DNA of 64,000 nucleotides from Arthrobacter sp. Bz4 (GCF_003075455.1 NZ_QDAE01000004.1:1-64000); one strand, 5' to 3'; shown: positions 21,282-30,397, counted from the first letter of the stretch. The notes: generated from the letters alone by a model not told the origin. Numbers and translations: made by a program.

Positions 21282-22082
21282 TTGTCGAAGCACCATGCTT
21301 CGGGACGCCGCCGTGCCGGCGCCCCAGTACCTGCCGTGCGTCCTCGGGACGCGCAACGACTCGAACGACGACGACGAGCAACACGGGTCAGGGGCGACTT
21401 TTCGCTCACCGGGATGAGCCAAAAATTCGCCATCGCCGCCGCCGCGTCCGGGCTGGTGCTGACCGTTACGCTACCCACCACCGCGGGGACGGCCCCACAG
21501 AACGACAACGCGGCCGCCGCAGCCGTTGCGCCCACCGTGCAGGCGACTGTCGCGCCCCGGGAAATCAGCGTTCCCGACGCGGCGCTGGTCGACTTCAGCC
21601 GCACCGCATTGCAGAGCACCTTCGACGCAGACGCCAAGCTCAGCGAGATCATGACCGCTGCAGACTCAGCGGCTGTGCCTGCCGCGGCCCGCGGCTCCCT
21701 GTCAGCTCCCATGGACAAGCTGATTGTCACGTCCCCGTTCGGTTACCGGGTCAGTCCGATTACCGGCCTGGGTGGGGAACTCCACTCAGGCCAGGACTTC
21801 AGCAGCTCGTGCGGCACTGAAGTGTTCGCGGCAGCGTCCGGCACTGTCACCTTTGCCAGCTGGCACCCCTATGGCGGTGGAAACCGCGTGGTCATCGATC
21901 ACGGCAACGGGCTCGAATCCACGTACAACCATCTCTCGTCCAGCAGTGTCCAGGAGGGGCAGTCAGTGGACCGCGGTGAGGTCGTCGCCCAGAGCGGTAG
22001 TACCGGTGCATCCACCGGCTGCCACCTGCATTTTGAAGTGATGGTTGACGGTCAGGCCGTGGACCCCATGGGCTGGCTGTAA
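21282..22082 (+). CDS. Exported M23 (LytM-type) metallopeptidase
   Basis: The 266-residue protein is predicted to cleave peptidoglycan cross-bridges outside the cell. It starts at TTG 21282 (SKHHASGRRR...), ten bases after AAAGGGA. A basic N-terminal stretch precedes a hydrophobic export segment (about residues 44-67, FAIAAAASGLVLTVTL). The M23 domain occupies the last ~110 residues, with zinc ligands His168 and Asp172 in HSGQD and the HLH motif at 248-250. The upstream leader is a c-di-AMP riboswitch, so it belongs to the growth/resuscitation-linked hydrolases. Confidence 0.88.
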   Translation: MSKHHASGRRRAGAPVPAVRPRDAQRLERRRRATRVRGDFSLTGMSQKFAIAAAASGLVLTVTLPTTAGTAPQNDNAAAAAVAPTVQATVAPREISVPDAALVDFSRTALQSTFDADAKLSEIMTAADSAAVPAAARGSLSAPMDKLIVTSPFGYRVSPITGLGGELHSGQDFSSSCGTEVFAAASGTVTFASWHPYGGGNRVVIDHGNGLESTYNHLSSSSVQEGQSVDRGEVVAQSGSTGASTGCHLHFEVMVDGQAVDPMGWL

Positions 22083-22194
22083 CCAAGGACACACCGTTTC
22101 GTGACCGGAATGTGACATTGCGGTCAATCTCATGTACCGTCGATCTCGTGCCAAATTCTAATAGGTTTGGCACCCTCGAGCAGATCGCCTAGCT

Positions 22195-22366
22195 CTGCCA
22201 CTGCCTGAGGTTCCGTTCGCACAATTCGCATGGCAGAGGCGGGGGAACCAATTAGTGGATTTCGCAAGAAATCCTTGGGGTTAAGTCGTCTGATTCCACT
22301 GGGAATCAGAGGGCCGGGTGACTCCCATCCGAATCCGACAGCTCACCTCGCAGGCAATTGGGAGAG
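22195..22366 (+). promoter_or_regulatory. c-di-AMP riboswitch (ydaO-yuaA type), copy 2
   Basis: A second leader of the same class occupies the 294-bp gap before the NlpC/P60 gene. It has GAGGCGGGGGAACCA near 22237, CTTGGGGTTAAGTCG near 22275, and CGAATCCGACAGCTCACCTC with GCAGGCA ending at 22366. The hallmark block is nearly identical to copy 1, differing mainly at AGCTAAC versus AGCTCAC. The start codon follows 11 bases later. Confidence 0.88.
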
Positions 22367-22376
22367 GCAATCGAAC

Positions 22377-23210
22377 GTGTCAACTAGCTCTTCTCTGGGC
22401 CGCCACAGGGCCGCCCGTACGCACACCAGCCCCCTGACAGCCATCTCAAGCGCCGTCTCCTCGAACGCTGGTTCCGTCGGCCGCCAGGCAGCAGTCATCG
22501 TCGCAGCGTCAGGGCTCGTCCTGACCGCCGGACTGCCAGCCCACGGGTTCGGTGAGTCCGAGCGTGTCGTTCAGCTCTCCACCCCCCTGAACTCGATTGC
22601 TGCTACGGCTGACGCCGTAAGCGCTCCCGCCACCGCCGAGATCACCTTCGAGCGTGCAGCCGTGTCGGCAACGCCCGCCGCCGTAGCTGCTCCAGTCGTC
22701 GAGGTGCAGGCCGACGTCATCGAGCCAATAACACCCGCCGCTGAGCCGGTAGCCGAAATGGTGGCAGAGCCCGCCGTGCAGGAAGCAGCGCCAGTCGAGG
22801 CAGCGCCAGTTGAGGCGCCCGCAGCAGAAGCAGTAGTCGCACCAGCTGCGCCAGCCCAGACGCCCGCAGCCGAAAAGCCAGCCCCCAAGGCTGCGCCTTC
22901 CGGTAACATCGCCGCTGGTCTGGTCGGATCCGCCTACTCCCAGATCGGTGTCGGGCAGGACTGCACCGCCATGGTTGAGAAGGCACTTCGCTCCGTCGGC
23001 AAGTCCGTTGGCGACATTGCGCCTGGCGATTTCTTCGCCTTCGGATCAGTTGTTGGCTCTCCAGCGGCGGGCGACCTGGTAATCACCGCCGGCCACGTAG
23101 CCATCTACGTCGGAAACGGCCAAGTCATCAGCGGTGGCCTGAACGGCATGAACACCGACCTCCATTCCCTTTCCGACCTCCCCGGCGCTAGCTTCGTCCG
23201 CGTTAGCTAA
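22377..23210 (+). CDS. Exported NlpC/P60-like cell-wall hydrolase
   Basis: The 277-residue protein has an N-terminal export signal (about residues 36-55, GRQAAVIVAASGLVLTAGL). A long Ala/Val/Pro/Glu-rich linker (about 60-175) leads to a small C-terminal NlpC/P60-like domain with the likely nucleophile Cys196 in QDCTAMV and His240 in AGHVAIYVG. Most NlpC/P60 enzymes have DCSG at the nucleophile; here it is DCTA. GTG 22377 follows GGGAGAGG. It is controlled by riboswitch copy 2 and followed 29 bases later by a paralogue. Confidence 0.82.
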   Translation: MSTSSSLGRHRAARTHTSPLTAISSAVSSNAGSVGRQAAVIVAASGLVLTAGLPAHGFGESERVVQLSTPLNSIAATADAVSAPATAEITFERAAVSATPAAVAAPVVEVQADVIEPITPAAEPVAEMVAEPAVQEAAPVEAAPVEAPAAEAVVAPAAPAQTPAAEKPAPKAAPSGNIAAGLVGSAYSQIGVGQDCTAMVEKALRSVGKSVGDIAPGDFFAFGSVVGSPAAGDLVITAGHVAIYVGNGQVISGGLNGMNTDLHSLSDLPGASFVRVS

Positions 23211-23239
23211 GACCACACCGAACCCTGGAGAACGCAAAA

Positions 23240-24102
23240 ATGACAACTCGCACAGCTATTGCACGCCACCGTGCCGATAAGCGCCACAACACCAACTTCT
23301 CGGCTCTGGCCAAAGCAGTAACCGAGAACGCTGGCGGCATGGGCCGTCAGGCAGCCGTAATCGCCGCAGCATCAGGCCTGGTCCTGACCGGTGGGGTATC
23401 GGCCAACGCTGCTGAGCTCTCCCTCGAATCAGCCGAACGGACCACCCTGACCTCCGCGCTGGAGATCCAGGCCGCACCAGCCGCCGTCGAAGCACCCGCA
23501 GACGCCGACATTGCGTTCAACCGCACCCCGGTCAAAGCCGTAGCAGCCCCAGCAGTCGTCGAAGCCCCAGCAGTCACTGTTCAGGCTGAGACCGTTGTGG
23601 AGATCGAAGAGGCTCCGGCCGTGGCCCCGGCCGCTGAGCCCGAAACCGTAGAGCCGGTTACCGTAACACCTGCAGTGAACGTCGAGCCGGAAGCGCCCGT
23701 CCGGACCACTCCAGCACAGGCCGCTCCGGCAGCCGAGGCCCCCGTCGCGCAGAAAGCCCCAGCCGCATCCTCAGGGAAGGCAGCAACAATCGCGGCCGCA
23801 GCACAGGCTCAGCTGGGAGTCACCCAGGACTGCACCCGTCTGGTGAGCAACGCCCTGGCAGCAGCAGGGATCAACTTCCACGCTGGCCAGCCGGGTACTT
23901 GTCCCTCGGACGCACGGTCAGCGCCGGCGAAGCCATCCCAGGTGACCTCATCTACTACACAGATGGCGGAGCCGGAGTGGCCCACATTGCTGTGTACATC
24001 GGTGGCGGTCAGGCAGTCCACGGCGGGTTCAACGGCAACCAGACCGTCGTCGCTCCAGCCGACCTTGGTTCGGGCCCAGTCTTCATCCGCGTCGGCGGCT
24101 AG
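23240..24102 (+). CDS. Exported NlpC/P60-like hydrolase, interrupted by a frameshift
   Basis: This is a paralogue of the preceding gene. It has an export signal (GRQAAVIAAASGLVLTGG, about residues 35-52), an Ala/Pro/Val/Glu-rich linker to about 175, and an NlpC/P60-like domain with Cys198 in QDCTRLV. The frame breaks near 23882. Adding one G (CACGGCTGG instead of CACGCTGG) restores HGWPAGYLSLGRTVSAG and the remaining domain with AHIAVYIG, ending at the stop at 24102. With the base restored the product is 287 residues. As written, the first frame ends at 24232 in unrelated sequence. It lies in one transcript with the gene before it. Confidence 0.78.
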
Positions 24103-24121
24103 GAACACCCCGCATTACGAC

Positions 24122-24155
24122 AAAAGACCCGGAGGAATTTCCTCCGGGTCTTTTT
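24122..24155. terminator. Strong intrinsic terminator after the hydrolase operon
   Basis: A GACCCGGAGG stem pairs with CCTCCGGGTC around an AATTT loop and is followed by TTTTT. The A-run on the left mirrors the T-run. This is the clearest rho-independent terminator in the window. The rest of the gap to 24336 shows no gene. Confidence 0.92.
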
Positions 24156-24336
24156 GTGCGTCTGGCAGCCGCCCGGACTGTCAAGGCGATCGGTCCGCGA
24201 CGACACGCGTGGACCAGCTCCATCAAAATTAGCTAACCGAGCGTCAGCCGAACTACCCTTACTCAAAAGGAGTCAGGATTTCGGCCTGCGACCCCGGCGA
24301 TAGGGGTAGAGGCCTGATCGGCAAAGAGGAATGTGC

Positions 24337-24837
24337 ATGCGCACTCTCGTTCTGAATGCTGGATATGAGCCGCTGGCGGTAGTGACCTTCCGCCGGGCGC
24401 TGGTCCTTGTGCTGGCCGGCAAAGCCAGCGTCGTCGCGGAAGGGGAGGAACCGGTCATCGGACCCAATGAGATTCTCGGGCGCCCCTCGGTCATCCTGCT
24501 GAACCGGTACGTGAAAATCCCCTACCGGCAAAGTCTCGTGGTCACCCGCAGGGGTGTGCTGCGCCGCGACAACCATCTGTGCGCCTACTGCGGCAAAAGC
24601 GCCTCCACCATCGATCACGTGTATCCACGCTCCCGCGGCGGGGACTCCAGCTGGGAAAACCTCGTAGCCTGCTGCCTCAGGTGCAACAACGACAAAGGTG
24701 ACAAGACGCTCGCCTCCCTGGGGTGGCAGCTGGGGGTCACCCCACAACCGCCCCGCGGCCCATCCCACCACTTCCGTGAGATCGAGAAGCCAGCCCCGCA
24801 GTGGAGCGCCTTCCTCCGGTCGGAGAGCGCCGCTTGA
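24337..24837 (+). CDS. HNH endonuclease family protein
   Basis: The 166-residue protein has a conserved N-terminal region (MRTLVLNAGYEPLAVVTF) and a C-terminal HNH nuclease fold. The zinc-binding CAYC and CLRC pairs and the catalytic-type IDHVYPRSRGG segment with a following ENLV are visible. Proteins of this subfamily are widespread in actinobacteria as single chromosomal genes with no known substrate. ATG 24337 is seven bases from AGAGGA; an ATG at 24331 is closer to it and less likely. The mobA gene overlaps its stop by four bases. Confidence 0.88.
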   Translation: MRTLVLNAGYEPLAVVTFRRALVLVLAGKASVVAEGEEPVIGPNEILGRPSVILLNRYVKIPYRQSLVVTRRGVLRRDNHLCAYCGKSASTIDHVYPRSRGGDSSWENLVACCLRCNNDKGDKTLASLGWQLGVTPQPPRGPSHHFREIEKPAPQWSAFLRSESAA

Positions 24838-25460
24838 GCGCTCAGGTACCCGTTGCCTTCAATGCCGTAGTGCTCTCGGGTGGCAGATCCTCACGCCTGG
24901 GAGGTACACCCAAGGCCCATCTCGAGCTCAACGGGCAAAGCCTGCTTGACCTGACCTGTCAGGCCGCGGCAGCTGCACGACGGATTGTCGTCGTCGGGCC
25001 AGACGACGTCGATGGCGCAACCTTCCGGGCTCAACCGGTGTCGCGCGAGTTTGTCCGCGAGTCGCCCCCGTTCGGCGGGCCGGCCGCGGCGCTGGCTGCC
25101 GCCGTCGACCATTTACAGGACGACTCGACACCGTGGCTGCTGGTGCTGGCGTGCGACATGCCGCGCATCGCGGAGGCGATTCCTTCGCTTCTGAAAGCGG
25201 CGGTCGATCGTCCGGATTCCTCGGCGATGGCGCACGACGGCGGCCGGGACCAGCCGCTGGCCGCCCTCTACCGTTTTGCTGACCTGCGGTTAGCGGTGCA
25301 GGAGATCCACGCCTCCGGAGGGGCCCAGAATCTATCGATGAAGGCACTCCTTGCTAGGGTGCAATGGAGAGCAATTGACGTTCGGCCGGGCAGTACCGCC
25401 GACGTCGACACCTGGGCTGACGCTCAATCCCTCGGTGTCTCAGGCACAGCACCGACCTAG
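24834..25460 (+). CDS. mobA: Molybdenum cofactor guanylyltransferase-like protein
   Basis: This is a MobA-type nucleotidyltransferase of 208 residues, which would attach GMP to molybdopterin. The nucleotide-binding signature AVVLSGGRSSRLGGTPKA (near residues 11-28) and the metal-binding Asp in ACDMPR (near 100) are present. The TTG start at 24834 overlaps the HNH stop (TTGA); an upstream ATG at 24801 would add 11 unconserved residues. It is followed by DUF6457 and moeA in the same direction. With the FdhF-type enzyme and FdhD this supports a bis-MGD cofactor. Confidence 0.85.
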   Translation: MSAQVPVAFNAVVLSGGRSSRLGGTPKAHLELNGQSLLDLTCQAAAAARRIVVVGPDDVDGATFRAQPVSREFVRESPPFGGPAAALAAAVDHLQDDSTPWLLVLACDMPRIAEAIPSLLKAAVDRPDSSAMAHDGGRDQPLAALYRFADLRLAVQEIHASGGAQNLSMKALLARVQWRAIDVRPGSTADVDTWADAQSLGVSGTAPT

Positions 25461-25474
25461 ATTCAGGAGCAGCG

Positions 25475-25771
25475 ATGAAAAAACAGGATCAGATCCTTCA
25501 GGAATGGAGTGCCCAACTCATTGAGGCCTTCGAGCTTCAGGGCACCACCATCGATATCGATGCCATCCTTTCCCTCGCGGGGGACGCAGCCCATTCAATA
25601 GTGCGCCCGGCAGCGCCGCTGACCACCTTCATTGCTGGCTATGCCGCTGGCCTTGCCGTGGCCAGCCAGCAGGCTACCGAGGCGGTAGCCATGGAGTCAG
25701 CGATTGAGGCTGCCCGCCGCCAGTGTCCCACCGGAGACGCGGCCGCCCCACCAACGGCGGAGGCCCAGTGA
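25475..25771 (+). CDS. DUF6457 family protein in the molybdenum cofactor operon
   Basis: The 98-residue helical protein has an acidic N-terminal helix (QDQILQEWSAQLIEAFEL) and a central conserved block (ILSLAGDAAHSIVRPAAPLT, then FIAGYAAGLA). It lies between mobA and moeA, and its stop overlaps the moeA GTG start (GTGA). The placement suggests a role in molybdenum cofactor maturation or in chaperoning of a molybdoenzyme. This is inference from neighbours only. The length is typical of the family. Confidence 0.78.
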   Translation: MKKQDQILQEWSAQLIEAFELQGTTIDIDAILSLAGDAAHSIVRPAAPLTTFIAGYAAGLAVASQQATEAVAMESAIEAARRQCPTGDAAAPPTAEAQ

Positions 25772-27068
25772 GCGAATCCCCCATGAGCGAATCCCCAGTG
25801 AGTGATACTGCCACCGACAACTCCACCGGCCGGAACCTCGACTGGGAGCAGGCGCGACGCGTCGCCTACGACGCCGGAACGCCAATGGCCAACCAGACAG
25901 TCCCGCTCTCCGAAGCGCTTGGACAAACACTGGCCGAGCCGGTCACGGCTTTACAGGCCATCCCGCACTACGCGTCATCGGCCATGGACGGATGGGCCGT
26001 CAACGGCAATCCACCGTGGCAACTGGTTAGTCATGCACCAAAGGAAGAGCACCCCTGGTCGCGTCCTGCCCCGCACCAGGATTCGGGTGCGGGGCCGCTG
26101 GCTCCCGGGGAGGCGACATTCATCCTGACCGGCGGCGTGGTACCGGAGGGGACCACCGGGATCCTCCGGATGGAGCACGGCGCGTCCGCGGTGATTCCCT
26201 GGACCGCAACGAGCGGGCCCGGCCGGACGAGCCGAGGCCCCAGGAACACATCCGACCGGCCGGCGAGGAGGCCCCTCAGGGCAGCGAGACCATTCCCGCG
26301 AACGTCACCCTGAACCCGGCCCAGATTGCCCTGGCCGCGGTCTGTGGCTACGACAACCTTCCAGTGCTGAGGGCACCGCGGGTGTCCTTGCTGCTGACCG
26401 GCGACGAGGTCATCGAAGCCGGGCTCCCCGAGCCGGGGCAGGTCCGTGACACGTTTGGTCCCCAGCTTCCCGGTCTGGTCCAGATGATGGGTGGGCACGT
26501 CGACACCTCGGGCCGTGCCAAGGATGACCTCGACGACGTCGTCGCCGCCATCAGCGCCGAAGCGCTCGATGAACTCTCCCTCGCTCGCGCCTCCGGTGAC
26601 GTCCTCATCACCACCGGCGGGACGGGCAGTTCCTCGGCTGACCACATCAGGCGCGCGTTGGAGACGCTCGAGGCAGAGTTCATCATTGACGGCATCGCGA
26701 TGCGGCCCGGCCACCCCACGCTGCTGGCCCGACTGCAGGACGGCCGGTTCCTGGTAGGTCTCCCCGGCAATCCCCTGGCCGCGATGATGGCCATGTTTAC
26801 CGTGGTGGGCCCGCTGCTGGCAGGCCTGCGCGGGGCGCCGTTCCCCGAAACCGACGAAGTTACCGTCGGGGAAGCATTCGATGAGCTTCCCGGCCGGAGC
26901 CGGGTGGTGCCCTACCGGCTGGAATCCGGCCGGGCCGTCGCTGCCACTCACCAGCGCTCCGGCATGCTGAGAGGCCTCGCCTCCGCGGCCGGGGTCATGG
27001 TGGTGCCGGCTGACGGCTGCGTTGCGGGGGACAGGTTGCCAGCGCTGCGCCTGCCATGGATCAGCTAA
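25768..27068 (+). CDS. moeA: Molybdopterin molybdenumtransferase, interrupted by a frameshift
   Basis: MoeA inserts molybdate into adenylylated molybdopterin. Domain order is normal: an N-terminal MoeA_N part (SEALGQTLAEPV, AIPHYASSAMDGWAV), then the MoCF-like binding domain (LLTGDEVIEAG, TTGGTGSSSADH, VGLPGNPLAAMM) and a C-terminal domain IV. The frame breaks near 26198. One extra C in the CCC run at 26197-26199 would join ILRMEHG...VIP to LDRNERARPDEP and give a 433-residue protein of normal length. The GTG start at 25768 overlaps the DUF6457 stop. A hairpin terminator follows. Confidence 0.85.
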
Positions 27069-27081
27069 AACTCCACCTGTT

Positions 27082-27124
27082 AAAACACCGGCGCCCATTC
27101 AGCTGAATGGGGGCGCCGGTGTTT
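27082..27124. terminator. Long-stem terminator between convergent moeA and molybdoenzyme gene
   Basis: AAACACCGGCGCCC pairs with GGGCGCCGGTGTTT around an inner ATTCAGCTGAAT palindrome. The A and T flanks make it bidirectional for the two convergent genes. Confidence 0.88.
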
Positions 27125-27144
27125 CAGGCTCAGAGCGGTTCAGC

Positions 27145-29472
27145 TCAGGCGATCTTCTCAAGCCGGATGATGACCGACTTGGACGTCGGTGTTCCACTGA
27201 CGTCAGCCGTGGAATCCAACGGCACCAGCACGTTGGTCTCGGGGTAGTAGGCGGCCGCGCAACCCCGCGGGGTGGCGTAGGTGACCGCCCGGAAGTTCTC
27301 GGCCCGGCGCTCAACGCCATCGGAGAACTGCGAGACCAGGTTCACCATTTCTCCTTCGGCGATCCCAGCAGCTGCCAGATCGTCCGCATGCACCAGCACC
27401 ACACGTCGTCCGCCGTGGATGCCGCGGTACCGGTCATCCTTGCCGTAGATCGTCGTGTTGTACTGATCGTGCGACCGTAGGGTCTGCAGCAGCAGCCGCC
27501 CCTCGGGGATCTTCGGGTACTCGAGGGCGTTGCCGGTGAAGACCGCCTTGCCGGACGGAGTGGTGAACTTCCGGCCGTCACGGGGACCATTCGGCAGGAC
27601 GAACCCACCCGTTTCAATCCGGGTGTTGTAATCCTCGAAGCCAGGGATGACCGCCTCAATGTGGTTACGGATGACCGAATAGTCGGCCTGCGCCGCAACC
27701 CAGTCGATCTGCGGGGCGTTGTCGCGGAACGGGCTCTCCGGGCGAGCGAACAACCGGTCACCGAGCTCACACACGATCGAGATCTCCGAGCGCACATCCG
27801 GTCCTGGGGGACGAAGCCGTCCACGCGAGGCATGCACCGCACTCATCGAGTCTTCGACCGTCACCCGCTGGTCGCCGGTGGCCTGGGTGTCCCGATCCGT
27901 CCGGCCCAGGGCCGGCAGAATCAAGGCACGACGGCCGGTGATCAGGTGCGAACGGTTCATCTTCGTCGACACCTGTACGGTCAGGCGCGTGTTGCGGAGC
28001 GCCTTGTCGGTCACATCGGAGTCCGGAGTGGCGCGCACAAAGTTGCCACCCATCGCCATGAAGACCTTCGCGCCGCCGTCGCGCATGGAACGGATCGCCG
28101 CAACAACATCGACGCCGTGCTTACGCGGCGACGCGAAGTTGAAGTGCGAGTCCAGGCTGTCGTGGAAACCGTCGGGCATGCGCTCGAAGATGCCCATGGT
28201 GCGGTCGCCCTGCACGTTTGAGTGTCCCCGGACCGGGCAGACGCCCGCTCCAGGCTTCCCGATATTGCCCTGCAACAGGAGGACGTTGACGACGTCGCGC
28301 AGTGTCTTCACCGAGTGCTTGTGCTGGGTCAGACCCATCGCCCAGCACACCACGGTGCCGGGGGACGCGATCATCCGATCGCCGACCGAGGTGATCTGAG
28401 ACTTGGCGATTCCACTGGCCTCGACGATCTCGTCCCAGGACACGTCACGCAGTTCCTGCAGGTACTCTTCCAGGCCGGTGGTGTGTTCCTTGATGAACTC
28501 GTGGTCGAAAACCGTCCCGGTCTTCTCCTCCTGCTCCAGCAGGTACTTGCCGAGACCCTGGAACAGGGCCTGGTCGCCGCCGAGGCGGATCTGGAGGAAA
28601 TCGTCGGAGAGCTGGGTGCCGCCACCGAACCTGGTGCCGAGGATGCCGGAGATCTTCTGCGGATTTTCGAAGCGCAGCAGCCCAGCCTCGGGCAGCGGGT
28701 TGATCGCGACGATCTGCCCGCCGTTCTTCTTCGCCTTTTCCAGCGACGTCAGCATGCGGGGGTGGTTGGTTCCCGGGTTCTGGCCCGCGACCAGGATCAG
28801 CGGGGCCTTGTCGACGTCTTCGAGGGACACCGTCCCCTTACCGATGCCGATGGTCTGGGTCAGCGCGGAGCCCGAGGACTCGTGGCACATGTTCGAGCAG
28901 TCAGGCAGGTTGTTGGTGCCGATACCACGCACCATCAACTGGTACAGGAATGCCGCCTCGTTGGAGGTACGGCCGGAGGTGTAGAAGACCGCTTCGTCGG
29001 GACTGTCCAGTGCCGCCAGCTCTTCGACGATGATGTCGTAGGCCTGATCCCAGCTCACCGGACGGTAATGGGTGCCGCCCTCTTCCAGGAGCATGGGATG
29101 GGTGATGCGGCCCTGCTGGCCCAGCCAGTACTCATCGCGCTCGTTGAGCTCGGCAACCGAGTGCTTCTCGAAGAACGACGGCGTCACGATGCGGCGCGTC
29201 GCTTCTTCGGCGACAGCCTTGGCGCCGTTTTCGCAGAACTCGGCGGTGTGCCGTTTGTCACCCTCGGGCCAGGCGCAGCCCATGCAGTCGAAACCCTTTA
29301 CCTGGTTCACTGCCAGCAGCGTCTGCGCGCTGCGCACCGGACCCATCTGGTCCAGGGAAATCTTTAGGGAGTTCAGAACGGCGGGAAGTCCCACCGCTTT
29401 TCTCTTGGGCTTACCGACCTCAATTTCGGCTTCGTTGATTCCATCTTTGGGCGCACGAGTCGCCATAGCCAT
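27145..29472 (-). CDS. FdhF/YdeP-family molybdopterin oxidoreductase
   Basis: The ~775-residue enzyme belongs to the molybdopterin oxidoreductase superfamily, YdeP/FdhF branch. The N-terminus has only two cysteines of an iron-sulfur motif (GFDCMGCAWPEG, about residues 61-72). The molybdopterin domains follow (YTSGRTSNEAAFLYQLMVR, CSNMCHESSGSAL, AGQNPGTNHPRML, CPVRGHSNVQGDRTMGI), and a C-terminal molydopterin-dinucleotide-binding domain includes LRSHDQYNTTIYG. Homologues are annotated formate dehydrogenase-like but lack proof of formate oxidation. It diverges from fdhD, which supports sulfuration of its cofactor. The start may be ATG 29472 or ATG 29466 behind AGGA. Confidence 0.88.
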   Translation of the reverse strand: MAMATRAPKDGINEAEIEVGKPKRKAVGLPAVLNSLKISLDQMGPVRSAQTLLAVNQVKGFDCMGCAWPEGDKRHTAEFCENGAKAVAEEATRRIVTPSFFEKHSVAELNERDEYWLGQQGRITHPMLLEEGGTHYRPVSWDQAYDIIVEELAALDSPDEAVFYTSGRTSNEAAFLYQLMVRGIGTNNLPDCSNMCHESSGSALTQTIGIGKGTVSLEDVDKAPLILVAGQNPGTNHPRMLTSLEKAKKNGGQIVAINPLPEAGLLRFENPQKISGILGTRFGGGTQLSDDFLQIRLGGDQALFQGLGKYLLEQEEKTGTVFDHEFIKEHTTGLEEYLQELRDVSWDEIVEASGIAKSQITSVGDRMIASPGTVVCWAMGLTQHKHSVKTLRDVVNVLLLQGNIGKPGAGVCPVRGHSNVQGDRTMGIFERMPDGFHDSLDSHFNFASPRKHGVDVVAAIRSMRDGGAKVFMAMGGNFVRATPDSDVTDKALRNTRLTVQVSTKMNRSHLITGRRALILPALGRTDRDTQATGDQRVTVEDSMSAVHASRGRLRPPGPDVRSEISIVCELGDRLFARPESPFRDNAPQIDWVAAQADYSVIRNHIEAVIPGFEDYNTRIETGGFVLPNGPRDGRKFTTPSGKAVFTGNALEYPKIPEGRLLLQTLRSHDQYNTTIYGKDDRYRGIHGGRRVVLVHADDLAAAGIAEGEMVNLVSQFSDGVERRAENFRAVTYATPRGCAAAYYPETNVLVPLDSTADVSGTPTSKSVIIRLEKIA

Positions 29473-29530
29473 CACATCCTAGGGTCAGAAGTCCACTAGT
29501 CTCATCCTAGGACAACGGTAGGAGTGCAAA

Positions 29531-30370
29531 TTGAAGAAGCGCGTCAGTCAGCGCCGCCAGATCACCCGGTTCCGCCTCGGCGCAACCGAAAATGGCATCA
29601 GCCGGCGCGAGGATATTCTCGCCGGCGAGGAACCGCTGGAGATCCGCTTGGGAGCAAAGTCATTTTCGGTGACTATGCGCACACCCGGCGACGACTTTGA
29701 CCTGGTGGCAGGATTCCTGGTCTCTGAGGGCATCGTCTGGGAGCCCGGGCAGCTGGTCAGTCTCCGCTACTGTGCAGGAGTGGACGACGCCGGTCAGCAG
29801 ACCTTCAACGTGGTCGAATCCCAGCTCAGACCCGATGTGGTACTTCCGGACACCACGATGGAACGCCACGTGTACACGTCCAGTTCCTGCGGAATCTGCG
29901 GCACAGCCTCGATCGATGCGGTGCGCAAGTCGTCCCGTTTTGACGTGCACGACGACGACGCCCAGGTCACGCTCCCGGCGCTCGCCGGGCTGCCCGACCG
30001 GCTGCGTGAATCACAAAAGCTGTTCGACTCGACCGGAGGCGTGCACGCTGCGGGGCTGTTCACCCGCGACGGCGAATTGTTATGCCTTCGTGAGGACGTA
30101 GGCCGGCACAACGCGGTCGACAAGGTGGTGGGCTGGGCGCTGCGGGAGGGAATGCTCCCCCTGAAGGGAACCATCCTCCAGGTGTCCGGGCGGGCCTCCT
30201 TCGAGCTGGTGCAGAAGGCGCAGCTTGCGGGGATCCCCGTGCTGTCGGCCGTCAGCGCGCCGTCGTCGTTGGCTGCCGACCTCGCCGAGGAAACCGGCAT
30301 CACCCTGGTGGGCTTCAGCCGCGGCACCTCTTTGAACTGCTACACGCACCCGCAGCGGATCGCAGCCTAG
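29531..30370 (+). CDS. fdhD: Formate dehydrogenase accessory sulfurtransferase
   Basis: FdhD transfers sulfur from a cysteine desulfurase to the molybdenum cofactor of formate-dehydrogenase-type enzymes. The 279-residue protein keeps the key CGICG motif with Cys120 and Cys123, the FSVTMRTPGDDFDLVAGFL region, the REDVGRHNAVDKVVG segment and the SGRASFELVQKA segment. The TTG start at 29531 follows GTAGGAG. It is divergent from the molybdoenzyme with a 58-bp gap, so both share the regulatory region. The following luciferase-like gene starts 27 bases later. Confidence 0.92.
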   Translation: MKKRVSQRRQITRFRLGATENGISRREDILAGEEPLEIRLGAKSFSVTMRTPGDDFDLVAGFLVSEGIVWEPGQLVSLRYCAGVDDAGQQTFNVVESQLRPDVVLPDTTMERHVYTSSSCGICGTASIDAVRKSSRFDVHDDDAQVTLPALAGLPDRLRESQKLFDSTGGVHAAGLFTRDGELLCLREDVGRHNAVDKVVGWALREGMLPLKGTILQVSGRASFELVQKAQLAGIPVLSAVSAPSSLAADLAEETGITLVGFSRGTSLNCYTHPQRIAA

Positions 30371-30397
30371 CCACCACCTACGTCAGGGGCCTCGCGC

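Noticed and set aside
28222-29367. Plus-strand open frame of 381 codons opposite the molybdoenzyme gene
   Set aside because: Antisense shadow caused by codon bias of the opposite gene; no recognisable protein family.
29475-29511. CATCCTAGG direct repeats between molybdoenzyme and fdhD
   Set aside because: Two copies 28 bp apart; one is simply part of the minus-strand ribosome binding region, so a regulatory meaning is not supported.
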